Below, in pieces: positions 16,043 through 24,361 of a DNA stretch of 61,919 nucleotides. The stretch is from the NCBI GenBank assembly GCA_027858965.1, contig JAQIBS010000118.1, positions 1 to 61,919 on the forward strand. The letters run 5' to 3'. This DNA comes from Kiritimatiellia bacterium (GTDB lineage: Bacteria; Verrucomicrobiota; Kiritimatiellia; RFP12; UBA1067). The position numbers and the translations under genes were made by a program. Each line of letters opens with the position of its first letter. Within the stretch, counting starts at the first letter, position 1. The notes under the pieces are model-generated. The model was given only the letters and a program-made list of their open reading frames with translations, searched no databases and had not been told where the DNA came from.

Positions 16043-16768
16043 ATTAACTTACTGGCAAAGTTTTCGAATCTGTTATGCGATGCGGTTTATCCACGTGAGT
16101 GTCCTGGATGCGGCAAGTTAAGTGATCGTGCAGGACGCCACCTTTGCTGGGATTGTTTTAGCCGGATTGAACTGCTGCACTCTAACCTCTGCGAAAGATG
16201 TGGTAATCCTTTGACCGGAGATGCTGAGAATGCATTTATCTGCGGGGATTGTCGAAAAAGAAAACCGGCGTTTGATCGTGCCCGATCAGCGGCCAGGTTC
16301 AGTGGGGTGGTGCGCGACATGCTGCATCAGTTTAAATATCAGGATGGCTTATGGCATAGCGCTGATTTGATTGATTTAATGCATGGAGCACTCATAGCTC
16401 AGTTTGATTACAAATCCATTGATGTGGTTGTGCCGGTTCCTCTCTATCGAACGCGATTCAGGGAACGCTCCTATAATCAGTCATTTGTTCTGGCGAGGGA
16501 TTTGGCAAAGCGTATCGACCGAAGAGTTGACGGTCGCTCATTAATGCGAGTCCGCTATACCGATACTCAGACGCATTATAATGCGGCCCAGCGTAAAAAG
16601 AATATGTCCGGTGCATTTACAGTTGAGCGACCGGAGTGGATTAGAGGGAGAACCGTTTTGCTGGTTGATGATGTTATGACAACCGGTGCAACGCTTAGTG
16701 AGTGTGCGAAAACGCTCAAGAAAAGTGATGCTTTAAAAGTGTTTGCAATTAGTGCGGCCCGGCGATGA
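16043..16768 (+). CDS. comF: ComF family phosphoribosyltransferase-like protein, ATT start
   Basis: A 241-aa protein of the ComF family (DNA-uptake associated, PRTase fold). The N-terminal zinc-finger cysteines are at 20/23, 35/38, 50/53 and 67/70; VVVPVPLYRTRFRERSYNQ and the PRPP loop VLLVDDVMTTGAT (205-217) follow. The reading frame for the zinc fingers is open only from codon ATT at 16043. GGAGG at 16029-16033 lies 9 nt before that ATT. An in-frame ATG at 16034 touches the Shine-Dalgarno and is followed at once by TGA. I therefore propose an ATT start. A shorter protein from TTG 16211 would lose most zinc ligands. Confidence 0.85.
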   Translation: MNLLAKFSNLLCDAVYPRECPGCGKLSDRAGRHLCWDCFSRIELLHSNLCERCGNPLTGDAENAFICGDCRKRKPAFDRARSAARFSGVVRDMLHQFKYQDGLWHSADLIDLMHGALIAQFDYKSIDVVVPVPLYRTRFRERSYNQSFVLARDLAKRIDRRVDGRSLMRVRYTDTQTHYNAAQRKKNMSGAFTVERPEWIRGRTVLLVDDVMTTGATLSECAKTLKKSDALKVFAISAARR

Positions 16769-16781
16769 GCCTGTATGAGCC

Positions 16782-16900
16782 TGTTAACTGTGAATTGTAA
16801 ATTGTGAATTGTGAATTGTAGACTGTAAATTGTAGCGTGTTCACTGTTCACTGTTCACTGTAGACTGTAAACTGTAGACTGTAAACTGTAAACTGTTGAG
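16782..16900. repeat. Degenerate heptamer array TGTnnnn, 17 units
   Basis: Seventeen consecutive 7-bp units each begin with TGT, in unbroken register to 16900. The last four bases vary among a small set (GAAT, AAAT, AGAC, AAAC, TCAC, AGCG, TAAC, TGAG), with local runs such as three TGTTCAC. It fills the comF to beta-helix gap. The form resembles the heptameric STRR repeats known from cyanobacteria. Confidence 0.92.
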
Positions 16901-16908
16901 AGATTAAT

Positions 16909-19692
16909 ATGAAAAAAGTTAGTTTGAATATGTGTTTGTTGTTTGCGGTGGCCTTCACGCTTTGTCGCGTTGAAGCACTGACGCTTTATGTCTCTCCAAA
17001 AGGGAATGATACCTGGAGTGGTGAGAGTTCGAGGATAAAGAAAGGATCTGATAAAGGACCGTTGGCCTCTTTGGTGGGGGCTCGTGACAGGTTGCGTGTG
17101 TTGAGAAAAGAGGGTTGTCTCACAGAACCGGTCGATGTTATTTTTGCTGATGGCATTTATGAAATTTCAGAGAGTGTAGTTTTTGAGCCGCAGGATAGCG
17201 GTACACCCGAAGCTCCAATCACTTTTAAGGCCGCAGGCTGGGGGGCTGAACCTGTGATCTGCGGTGGCCGCAAGCTGCCTTCATTTGAAGAAGGTCCCAA
17301 TGGCATGTGGCAACTCTCATTGCCCTGGGCTAAGGAGGAGACAAAACGCTTTGAGCAACTCTATATAAATGGTAAACGTGCCCAGCGGGCAAAGTCGCCA
17401 AATAAATTTTATTACTATATGCAGGAGCCCGTGTTTGATGGAATTGATCCTTTAACCGGAAAGATTACCAACTTACGCAAAAGAGCATTTGTCGCATCAA
17501 AAGAGGATATTGCTCCTTTATCCGGGTTAAACTCAAATGAAATCAGTGATGTGGTTGTGAAGGTTTTTCATTCATGGGAGGCTTCTCTGGCTCGAATGCA
17601 GTGCATAGATTTCAAAAAAAACCGTATTTATACAACGGCCAGTTCGCCTTGGGATTATTTCCGGTGGAAACCCAATCTGCCGCGTTATCAGCTGGAAAAC
17701 TTTAAAGAAGCGTTGGATCAGCCGGGTGAGTGGTTTCTGGATCGCGAAGGCATCCTCTTTTATATGCCACTTGAAGGTGAGAAAATCAGCCGGTTTGACA
17801 CGATTGTTCCTGTAGCGAATCGTTTTATTGAGATGCGTGGTGATGCATTAAAGGGAAATTGGATTTCAAACTTAACATTTGATGGCTTGCGTTTTGAGTA
17901 TGCCGGTTATCAGCTTCCGGCACAGGGCCAGGGCGATGGTCAGGCAGCCAGGAATCAGGGTGCTGTTATTGAGATGAATGGAGTGCGTGATATTGTTTTT
18001 ACAGATTGTGAAATGGCGCATACAGGATTGCATGGTATCTGGTTTCGGAAAGGGTGTCGTTTGGGCACTGTGCAGCATTGCTACATTCATGATATCGGTG
18101 GAGGTGCTATACGAATTGGTGACATCGCCTGGTCAAAGGATGAACTGCCGGATAAGATCACATCGGGTTTCATTGTGGATAATAATATCTTACATGCAGG
18201 CGGACGTGTTTTCAGTGGTGCTACCGGCGTATGGATTGGTCATGCCGGCAATGTGGATGTTACCCATAATGATATTGCGGATTTCACCTATACCGGAATT
18301 TCCATTGGGTGGACCTGGGGCTATAAAGAGACGGTTACTCATAACAACACATTGGCGTTTAATCATATACATCATATTGGCTGGGGCGTTCTCAGTGATA
18401 TGGGAGGTATCTACTGTCTGGGCGATCTTTCCGGCTCAGTTGTGACCAATAATCATATTCATGATGTTTACTCTTACGACTATACCGGCCGTGGAGGCTG
18501 GGGCTTGTATACCGATGAAGGCAGCGCAAAACTGATTTTTGAAAACAATCTGATTCATCATACCAAGACTGGCAGTATCCATCAGCATTATGGTAAAGAG
18601 AATACGTTTAGAAATAATATACTGGCATCCAGTATGAATGGACAGATTCAGCGCTCTAGAATTGAAGAACATACAACCGTTATTGTTACCAACAATATTA
18701 TCTATTGGGACAATGATTCAGCTGCTTTCTGGCGGGGGCATGTCGGAGCGGCAGGCACAACAGAGGATGTTGTGTTTGACTCTAATACGTATTGGAATCC
18801 AAACGGCGTGGCTACCAATGCGTTTAACTGCGGCAGCTGGGCCCAGTGGCGGGAATCCGGGCATGATCTTAACTCAAAAATTGAGGATCCTCTTTTCAGG
18901 AATGTATCCAAAGGGGATTATCGTTTGAAATCAGATTCGCCTGCCATAAAATGTGGTTTTGTGCCATTTGATTATAGGTGTGCCGGGGTTTACGGAAAGC
19001 GTTCCTGGCGGAAACTTGCCCGCAAACAAAGCTATCGGGATGTTGAGTTTGCGCCAGTTCCCCGCAAGTTTTTTGTTACAGAATTTGACAATGATTTCGA
19101 AGAGATGGTTACCGGAAAGGAAATCCCATGGTTTAAGACTCATACCGAAAAAAAAGGTGATTCGATTATAGTTTCCTCTGATCAGGCCTGTTCTGGAAAA
19201 AAATCACTGAAGTTTAAGGATGTGGACGGATTGAAATATAAATTTAATCCCCATATAGATCTGAAGATTAATTATACTAACGGCATTGCTGCAACCGCAT
19301 TTGCATTGAAAGCCAATAGAAAAACAACGTTCTTTTTTGAGTGGAGAGACTATCCAGAGAATACATCATCATATATCTCGGGACCTAGTGTGAGGATCAA
19401 AGATGGAGCGATCTATGCGGTTGGTCGTGATGGAAAAGGACGGAGAAAAAGTTTTAAAGTTTGTGACCTGCCCTCTGATGATTGGGTTCGCTTAACAATC
19501 AGTGCTGGTCTTGGGGCTCAATCCAGTGGCAAGTGGAGGTTTCAGGTGATGGTCTCTGATAAGGTGATTGCCAATGATGAGTATCTGTTCCAGCGTAAGG
19601 AATTCAATAGAATGAAGTGGTTTGGGATCTGTGCAGATGGAGATTTTAAAGACAGCTTTTATATTGATGATTTGAAAATTAATTTGGATTAG
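16909..19692 (+). CDS. Secreted right-handed parallel beta-helix protein
   Basis: A 927-aa protein with an N-terminal signal peptide (about 1-23, cleavage near VEA-LT) and LYVSPKGNDTWSG, the usual opening of exported PbH1 proteins. Residues 60-700 hold rungs rich in Asn-His-Ile (NNHIHDV, FNHIHHIGWG, NNIIYW), the signature of NosD/pectate-lyase-like right-handed beta helices. The C-terminal 200 residues look like a concanavalin-type beta-sandwich (FSFKDSFYIDDLKINL-like end). Such proteins usually bind or cleave polysaccharides outside the inner membrane; substrate unknown. No catalytic triad can be named. It stands alone, with a terminator-like hairpin after it. Confidence 0.85.
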   Translation: MKKVSLNMCLLFAVAFTLCRVEALTLYVSPKGNDTWSGESSRIKKGSDKGPLASLVGARDRLRVLRKEGCLTEPVDVIFADGIYEISESVVFEPQDSGTPEAPITFKAAGWGAEPVICGGRKLPSFEEGPNGMWQLSLPWAKEETKRFEQLYINGKRAQRAKSPNKFYYYMQEPVFDGIDPLTGKITNLRKRAFVASKEDIAPLSGLNSNEISDVVVKVFHSWEASLARMQCIDFKKNRIYTTASSPWDYFRWKPNLPRYQLENFKEALDQPGEWFLDREGILFYMPLEGEKISRFDTIVPVANRFIEMRGDALKGNWISNLTFDGLRFEYAGYQLPAQGQGDGQAARNQGAVIEMNGVRDIVFTDCEMAHTGLHGIWFRKGCRLGTVQHCYIHDIGGGAIRIGDIAWSKDELPDKITSGFIVDNNILHAGGRVFSGATGVWIGHAGNVDVTHNDIADFTYTGISIGWTWGYKETVTHNNTLAFNHIHHIGWGVLSDMGGIYCLGDLSGSVVTNNHIHDVYSYDYTGRGGWGLYTDEGSAKLIFENNLIHHTKTGSIHQHYGKENTFRNNILASSMNGQIQRSRIEEHTTVIVTNNIIYWDNDSAAFWRGHVGAAGTTEDVVFDSNTYWNPNGVATNAFNCGSWAQWRESGHDLNSKIEDPLFRNVSKGDYRLKSDSPAIKCGFVPFDYRCAGVYGKRSWRKLARKQSYRDVEFAPVPRKFFVTEFDNDFEEMVTGKEIPWFKTHTEKKGDSIIVSSDQACSGKKSLKFKDVDGLKYKFNPHIDLKINYTNGIAATAFALKANRKTTFFFEWRDYPENTSSYISGPSVRIKDGAIYAVGRDGKGRRKSFKVCDLPSDDWVRLTISAGLGAQSSGKWRFQVMVSDKVIANDEYLFQRKEFNRMKWFGICADGDFKDSFYIDDLKINLD

Positions 19693-19745
19693 TTGCTATG
19701 AAATAAACTGTGTGTTATTTATGCACGTTTTTTTTAAAAGGTAAT

Positions 19746-19826
19746 CCAAGCATTCTGCTGTGTCAGGGCGTAGCCCAGAGGACGAAGACTGGCTTGGCTA
19801 ATTATTGAGGCAAGCAGGATGCTTGC
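19746..19826. repeat. Hairpin-rich intergenic repeat
   Basis: AAGCATTCTGCT (19748-19759) is inverted with one mismatch at 19813-19824. Smaller hairpins lie inside: GGGC-GTA-GCCC (19766-19776) and GCAAGC-AGGAT-GCTTGC (19810-19826). It may be a dispersed palindromic unit, but no second copy is in the window. Confidence 0.55.
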
Positions 19827-19858
19827 ACTACGTTATTTGCATTAATTCAACTTGCAAG

Positions 19859-19895
19859 GGAGTTCAACGAAATTGAAATGTGCTCCCCCGTTTTC
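19859..19895 (+). terminator. Possible terminator before the histidine kinase gene
   Basis: GGGAG-TTCAA (19859-19868) pairs with TTGAA and, after a 5-nt bulge, CTCCC (19884-19888), followed by CCGTTTT. The bulge and short T-run make it weak. Confidence 0.35.
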
Positions 19896-19935
19896 TTTAA
19901 TCATGCCTGGAATCTATTTAAACGGAAAATAAAAT

Positions 19936-21537
19936 ATGAAAAATAACAAGCGGCGTCCAGACATGACCATGCGTATTGATATAGATCCTTCTGAACTACC
20001 CGGTCGGGTCAATATTGTTAAATCAGGTCGTTCTGTCAGTAAAGAACAGGATTCCTGGCGGTTGACTAACATTCAGGCAGGAACCCCTCTTTTTAAACTG
20101 TTTGAGGGTCTTTATGATGCCGTTTTGATTACAAATCTGGACGGTTTAATTCTGGCGGGTAATGCCAGAGCCTCTACATTTTTTCAAATTGAGGCCGATG
20201 AATTGGTCGGCATGGAGATGCTCAGTCTTATCTCCGGCGTTACGGATGAGCTGATTGCAACCGTTACAAGCAATCTGGATAATCGGCAGTTTACTCTGGT
20301 GGAGGGATTCTGTGAGCGGGCCAACGGCACTGCCTTTGCTGCCGAAATTGTGGTAAACCACCTTGATATGGACGACAACGGACAACTGTGTTTCTTTGTG
20401 CGTGATGTTTCAATAAGGCATAAGGCCCAGCTGGAACTTGAGCACGCGGTCGAACGCCTTCAGGCGCATGACCGTGCGCGAATGGAGTTTGTCTCTAATG
20501 TTTCGCATGAATTGCGAACGCCATTAACTTCAATGATCTATGCGGTCAACAATATGCTGCGTGGTGTGGTTGGGCCTGTCTCCGATAAAGTCCTGATCTA
20601 TCTTGAGCGCTTACAGTCCGATTGCCACCGTTTGCAGACCACCGTTAACGATATTCTTGATTTGAGTCAGATTGAGAGCAAGAAGCTGTTGCTTGTTAAA
20701 AAGCTGGTGCCTTTGCGTTCCGTAATTGGCTCAGGATCGGAAACGCTCAGGGTGCAGGCCGATGCAAAAAAAATCAGACTGAACTTCAATTTTGATAGAC
20801 GTGAACTCTTTACCAACTGTGATAATCAGAAAATGCAGCGGGTCATAATGAATCTGGTTGGAAATGCGGTAAAGTTTACACCAAAGGATGGTTGCATTGA
20901 TATCACACTTTCGGTTGATCCTGATAATAAGAAGCAGGCTCTGATTAGTTTTCGTGATACAGGGATGGGTATTCCCCCTGAGTTACTGCCAAAGTTGTCA
21001 CAACGGTATTTCCGAGTCGGTGGGCATGTGAGTGGAACGGGGTTAGGGCTTGCTATCTCCAGGGAGCTGATTGAATTGCACCATGGTACCATGAGTTTTG
21101 CCAGTCCTGTTCCTGGTACTGATTGTGGAACAGAGGTCTCTGTACGTCTACCTTTGGCTGATAATCCTCTGGTGGTCACGTTGTCTGATGACAGAGAGTT
21201 GGAAGCTCGCTTGAAGAAGCGAGTTTGTGATTCCGGTTATAAGACGGTTTGCAAAACCAGTGCTCAGAGTGTGATTGCACTCTTTAAAGAGCAACGGCCG
21301 GTCGTCCTTATTATTGATAGAAGCATGAGTGATGTAAATGTGCAGGATCTGATATTCTTCTTTCGTGATGCCCCGGAAACTAAAAGAGTTCCGATAGTTC
21401 TGATTGATTCATTGCCTTTAACCGCCAGTGAGGTGTCTCTTTATAAAAAATTCTCAGTCTTTTTTATACTTCTGCCTTTAACAGGTCGCTTATTGGAAAA
21501 CACCCTCGCATCCGCCGTGATGGGGGATTTACGGTAG
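19936..21537 (+). CDS. PAS-domain sensor histidine kinase with degenerate receiver
   Basis: A 533-aa cytoplasmic hybrid-type kinase. A PAS domain spans about 52-165 (DAVLITNLDGLILAGN onward). HisKA has the H-box FVSNVSHELRTP with His191. HATPase_c has N-box NLVGNAVKF (Asn310), DTGMGIP (341-347) and GTGLGLAIS (367-375). The C-terminal 120 residues have a receiver fold; Asp461 is at the end of strand 3, but the conserved Lys-Pro of strand 5 reads LLPLT and the N-terminal acidic pair is SDD in another context. The receiver may not be phosphorylated normally. No membrane segments and no response regulator gene adjacent, so it is an orphan kinase sensing an internal signal. Confidence 0.9.
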   Translation: MKNNKRRPDMTMRIDIDPSELPGRVNIVKSGRSVSKEQDSWRLTNIQAGTPLFKLFEGLYDAVLITNLDGLILAGNARASTFFQIEADELVGMEMLSLISGVTDELIATVTSNLDNRQFTLVEGFCERANGTAFAAEIVVNHLDMDDNGQLCFFVRDVSIRHKAQLELEHAVERLQAHDRARMEFVSNVSHELRTPLTSMIYAVNNMLRGVVGPVSDKVLIYLERLQSDCHRLQTTVNDILDLSQIESKKLLLVKKLVPLRSVIGSGSETLRVQADAKKIRLNFNFDRRELFTNCDNQKMQRVIMNLVGNAVKFTPKDGCIDITLSVDPDNKKQALISFRDTGMGIPPELLPKLSQRYFRVGGHVSGTGLGLAISRELIELHHGTMSFASPVPGTDCGTEVSVRLPLADNPLVVTLSDDRELEARLKKRVCDSGYKTVCKTSAQSVIALFKEQRPVVLIIDRSMSDVNVQDLIFFFRDAPETKRVPIVLIDSLPLTASEVSLYKKFSVFFILLPLTGRLLENTLASAVMGDLR

Positions 21538-21544
21538 AGCTGCC

Positions 21545-21625
21545 AGCGCAAATGTAAGTTGAGGTGTTGTAAATTGTAAGTTGTGGAATCTAACTTTAGA
21601 ACTCCCGAACTTTAGAACTTCTTCC
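21545..21625. repeat. Simple-sequence spacer after the kinase gene
   Basis: Degenerate TGTAAnTTG units on the left (as in the heptamer array at 16782), then two copies of GAACTTTAGAACT-like sequence, the same arm motif as at 14690. Non-coding. Confidence 0.65.
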
Positions 21626-21675
21626 TCCTTTTGCCCTTTCAGCCTCAGTTTATTTTATGTAAAATAGCCTCACAG

Positions 21676-21888
21676 ATGAAAACTTATAAATATAAAGAAA
21701 ATGCAGCTGGTTTTGACAATGCATTTTTTGAGTTGTACTCTGAATGCCGAGATACGTGTCTCTGGTTTTGGAAAAAATCAGTAGTGCCTTTTAGTATCGA
21801 TGATAAAAAAGAGGCGTTGCGTCAAATTGAAAAAAGTGGATCACTTTCGCAGTTTGTCCGAGCTAGGGAGCTGAGCAAATGGCTTTAA
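21676..21888 (+). CDS. Small protein, putative partner of an AbiEii-like toxin
   Basis: A 70-aa soluble protein rich in aromatic and charged residues (ELYSECRDTCLWFWKK, SLSQFVRARELSKWL at the end). I do not recognise it by name. It overlaps the next reading frame by 10 bp (ATG at 21879 before its own TAA at 21886), the arrangement of small partner genes placed before AbiEii-type nucleotidyltransferases. Because the downstream gene is broken, it may be a relic too. Start chosen as the ATG at 21676; the longer frame to 21631 begins in A/T-rich spacer. Confidence 0.6.
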   Translation: MKTYKYKENAAGFDNAFFELYSECRDTCLWFWKKSVVPFSIDDKKEALRQIEKSGSLSQFVRARELSKWL

Positions 21889-22179
21889 CGGAATTTCAAG
21901 CGGGTGTCTGTCATATAATAGCAGCAAATCGCAAAGCTGAAGGTGCGAGTTATATTGCGGGCGGAGCCGCGTTGAACTTGTTGTTGGAAAAAAATGCTTA
22001 AAGAGGGGGTGGATATTATTGAGTTTCTTCCGGTTGAGCATGCTGGCAAGTGTTTGTTAGCGAGTAACGGTGCATTGGTTTCCGGAGGTGTTGATGAGAT
22101 TCGACAGGCCTTGGAATCACATCAGTGTTTCTGGCATTCCGGCTCTGTTGGAGGTGTTTTGCCAAGTGTTGTTGGGTAG
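21879..22179 (+). pseudogene. Decayed AbiEii-like nucleotidyltransferase
   Basis: The first 40 codons read MALTEFQAGVCHIIAANRK and SYIAGGAALNLLLE, matching the N-terminal signature of nucleotidyltransferases of the AbiEii/AbiGii toxin family. The frame stops at 22001, before the catalytic GSxxxD/DID-type region. A second frame (21994-22179) begins with an overlapping ATG and ends in SGSVGGVLPSVVG, which could be the C-terminal remnant. The catalytic middle is missing, so the toxin should be inactive. Family assignment rests on the short N-terminal match only. Confidence 0.55.
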
Positions 22180-22459
22180 AATGTGATTTGAAATATCTAG
22201 ATAGTTTCGGTGCTGGAATGGTTTAGGATTCCAGATGCCAAAGATGAAATTCATTTTGGTCTTGTGACAACATTTAAACGATTAAGAAGCGGTTCGTTTA
22301 TGGTGGAGACATGCAATCTTTAATGTTATAATAAATTACAATTTTTTTGATACACGAAATATTGATAACTTATCACTTACAATAGCTCTTGGGATAATAT
22401 GATTATTTAAGTGGTCAGAGTCAACAGAAATTCTTTTAACTAATCAGGAATATTAAAGT
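22180..22459 (+). promoter_or_regulatory. A/T-rich leader region of the polysaccharide locus
   Basis: These 280 bases carry no gene. The A/T-rich stretch 22330-22440 directly before rfbF is the likely promoter region of the locus: TAATAT at 22395-22400 could be a -10, but no convincing -35 stands at the right distance. No JUMPstart or ops-type element is seen. Confidence 0.4.
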
Positions 22460-23275
22460 ATGAATTCAGAGATGCCCCCGCTCATGATACTATGTGGCGG
22501 TAAAGGATCGCGTTTGCGAGATGTTACCGAATTGTTGCCAAAGCCGATGGTGCCGATCGGGGGACAGCCTATTATTTGGCACATTATGCGTAGTTATGCA
22601 GCATTTGGTGTCCGCCGTTTTATTCTTTGCCTGGGGTACAAACGTGAATGCTTTGTGGACTATTTTCTGAATTTTCATGCTTATGCTTCAGACATTACAG
22701 TACAGCTTGGTAAACATGGATCTGTTAACTATCATGACCATTCAGTCGAAGCTGACTGGGAGGTGACTCTAGCAAACACAGGTGTTGATACAATGACCGG
22801 TGGACGAGTGGCGATTGCTTCGAAGCATTTGCGTGAAACAGATAAAACATTTTTTCTGACTTATGGAGATGCTGTTTCGGACATCAATATTGCGGCGTCA
22901 TTGGATTTTCACCGCCACAAAGGGAAGTTGATCACTGTATCTGCTGTACATCCCGAGGGGCGTTTTGGGGAGATTAAACTTGATAATGGGGTTGTCTCTG
23001 GGTTTGAAGAGAAACCGACTCGTGTGGAGGGGTATATCAACGGTGGTTTTATGGTGCTCGAAAAGGAGATCATATCTCGTTATCTTACCGAGGATAAAGA
23101 TCTTTTCTTTGAACAAAAGCCTATGCGGCAGGCCGTGGAAGATGGTCAGATGGCTGCTTTTTCCCATGATGGATTTTGGCAGTGTATGGATACTCCACGT
23201 GAATACCAATTGCTCAATAATATATGGAATAGCGGTAACGCACCATGGACAGTGCACTGGCAGTCGGGAAGTTAA
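22460..23275 (+). CDS. rfbF: Glucose-1-phosphate cytidylyltransferase
   Basis: A 271-aa enzyme (also called ddhA/ascA) forming CDP-D-glucose from CTP and glucose-1-phosphate, the first committed step to 3,6-dideoxyhexoses. The nucleotide loop is CGGKGSRLR (12-20), followed by LLPKPMVPIGGQPIIWHIM. Later features typical of this family rather than RmlA: FLTYGDAVSDINI (metal Asp), AVHPEGRFGEI and GFEEKP. The length is standard. It heads six tightly packed genes and ends 3 bp before rfbG. Confidence 0.95.
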   Translation: MNSEMPPLMILCGGKGSRLRDVTELLPKPMVPIGGQPIIWHIMRSYAAFGVRRFILCLGYKRECFVDYFLNFHAYASDITVQLGKHGSVNYHDHSVEADWEVTLANTGVDTMTGGRVAIASKHLRETDKTFFLTYGDAVSDINIAASLDFHRHKGKLITVSAVHPEGRFGEIKLDNGVVSGFEEKPTRVEGYINGGFMVLEKEIISRYLTEDKDLFFEQKPMRQAVEDGQMAAFSHDGFWQCMDTPREYQLLNNIWNSGNAPWTVHWQSGS

Positions 23276-23278
23276 AGA

Positions 23279-24361
23279 ATGAATAATAACGTTTACCACA
23301 ATAAGCGAGTTCTAATAACGGGACACACCGGCTTTAAAGGATCCTGGATCGCTTTATGGTTGAAGCGTCTTGGTGCCAGTGTGTATGGGTATTCTTTAGC
23401 CCCTCCTACGCTGCCATCAAACTATACTCTTTCTAATGTGAGAGATGTTTTGAAGGGCGAAACAATTGGTGATATTAGAGATCGGAGGTTGATGCGCGAA
23501 GTGGTTAACTCTTTCTGTCCTGATGTGATTTTTCATTTAGCTGCGCAACCATTGGTGCGTGCCAGTTACGATCTGCCTTATGATACATTTGAAGTGAATG
23601 TGCTGGGTACTGCCAGTGTATTGGATGCCGTGCGAGAGTCGCGGCGACCCTGTGCCGTGATTTGTATCACAACCGATAAGTGTTATGAGAACTGCGAACA
23701 GGTATGGGGATATCGTGAATGCGATGCGATGGGGGGCTATGACCCGTACAGTGCCAGTAAAGGTGCGGCTGAGATTTTGGTTGCTTCCTATAGACGTTCA
23801 TTCTTTTCTCCTTTTGAATTCAATAAACATGGAGTGCAGTTGGCTACAGTTCGTGCTGGTAATGTGATCGGAGGTGGAGATTGGGCATGTGATCGAATTG
23901 TTACTGATATGGTGAAGGCTCTTGCAGGAGGTGATCCTGTATCTGTACGTAATCCACACGCTATTCGCCCTTGGCAGCATGTTTTAGAGCCGCTTTCAGG
24001 ATACTTAAGGTTAGGGGCGGCCATGTTAGAAAAACCAGATGTGAAATGGAGCTGTGCGTGGAATTTTGGCCCAGTCTCAGGTACAGAGATTTCTGTTGGG
24101 GAACTGGCTGATGCTTTTGTCAAAGCCTGGGGATCGGGTTCATGGGAAGATCAAAGTGCCACTAATCAGCTACATGAGGCTTCGATTTTGCGCTTGAATA
24201 TTGATAAGGCTGTCTCACAACTTTGTTGGCAGCCACGCTGGAATTGTTCTGAGATGGTGGATAGAACGGCAAAGTGGTATAAGGGAGTTTTGTGCGAAGG
24301 TTTAGATGCCCGCAATGCATGTGAAAATGACATTCAGGAATATGGAGATGCTTTAGTATGA
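23279..24361 (+). CDS. rfbG: CDP-glucose 4,6-dehydratase
   Basis: A 360-aa extended SDR (ddhB/ascB) converting CDP-glucose to CDP-4-dehydro-6-deoxyglucose with bound NAD. The cofactor loop is ITGHTGFKGSW (13-23), a form characteristic of this enzyme. The catalytic pair is Y157/K161 in YSASK, after ITTDKCYEN. HAIRPWQHVLEPLSGY is also typical. It starts 3 bp after rfbF and overlaps rfbH by 4 bp, so the three are translationally coupled. Confidence 0.95.
   Translation: MNNNVYHNKRVLITGHTGFKGSWIALWLKRLGASVYGYSLAPPTLPSNYTLSNVRDVLKGETIGDIRDRRLMREVVNSFCPDVIFHLAAQPLVRASYDLPYDTFEVNVLGTASVLDAVRESRRPCAVICITTDKCYENCEQVWGYRECDAMGGYDPYSASKGAAEILVASYRRSFFSPFEFNKHGVQLATVRAGNVIGGGDWACDRIVTDMVKALAGGDPVSVRNPHAIRPWQHVLEPLSGYLRLGAAMLEKPDVKWSCAWNFGPVSGTEISVGELADAFVKAWGSGSWEDQSATNQLHEASILRLNIDKAVSQLCWQPRWNCSEMVDRTAKWYKGVLCEGLDARNACENDIQEYGDALV

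Noticed and set aside
16211..16768. Short ComF protein from the TTG at 16211
   Set aside because: It would drop six of the eight zinc-finger cysteines, which are encoded in the same open frame upstream.
16782..16900. CRISPR array
   Set aside because: The period is 7 bp with no spacer/repeat alternation and no cas genes are present; it is a simple tandem array.
22480..22500. GGCGGTA as an ops/JUMPstart element
   Set aside because: It lies inside rfbF and encodes the conserved nucleotide-binding CGGK motif.
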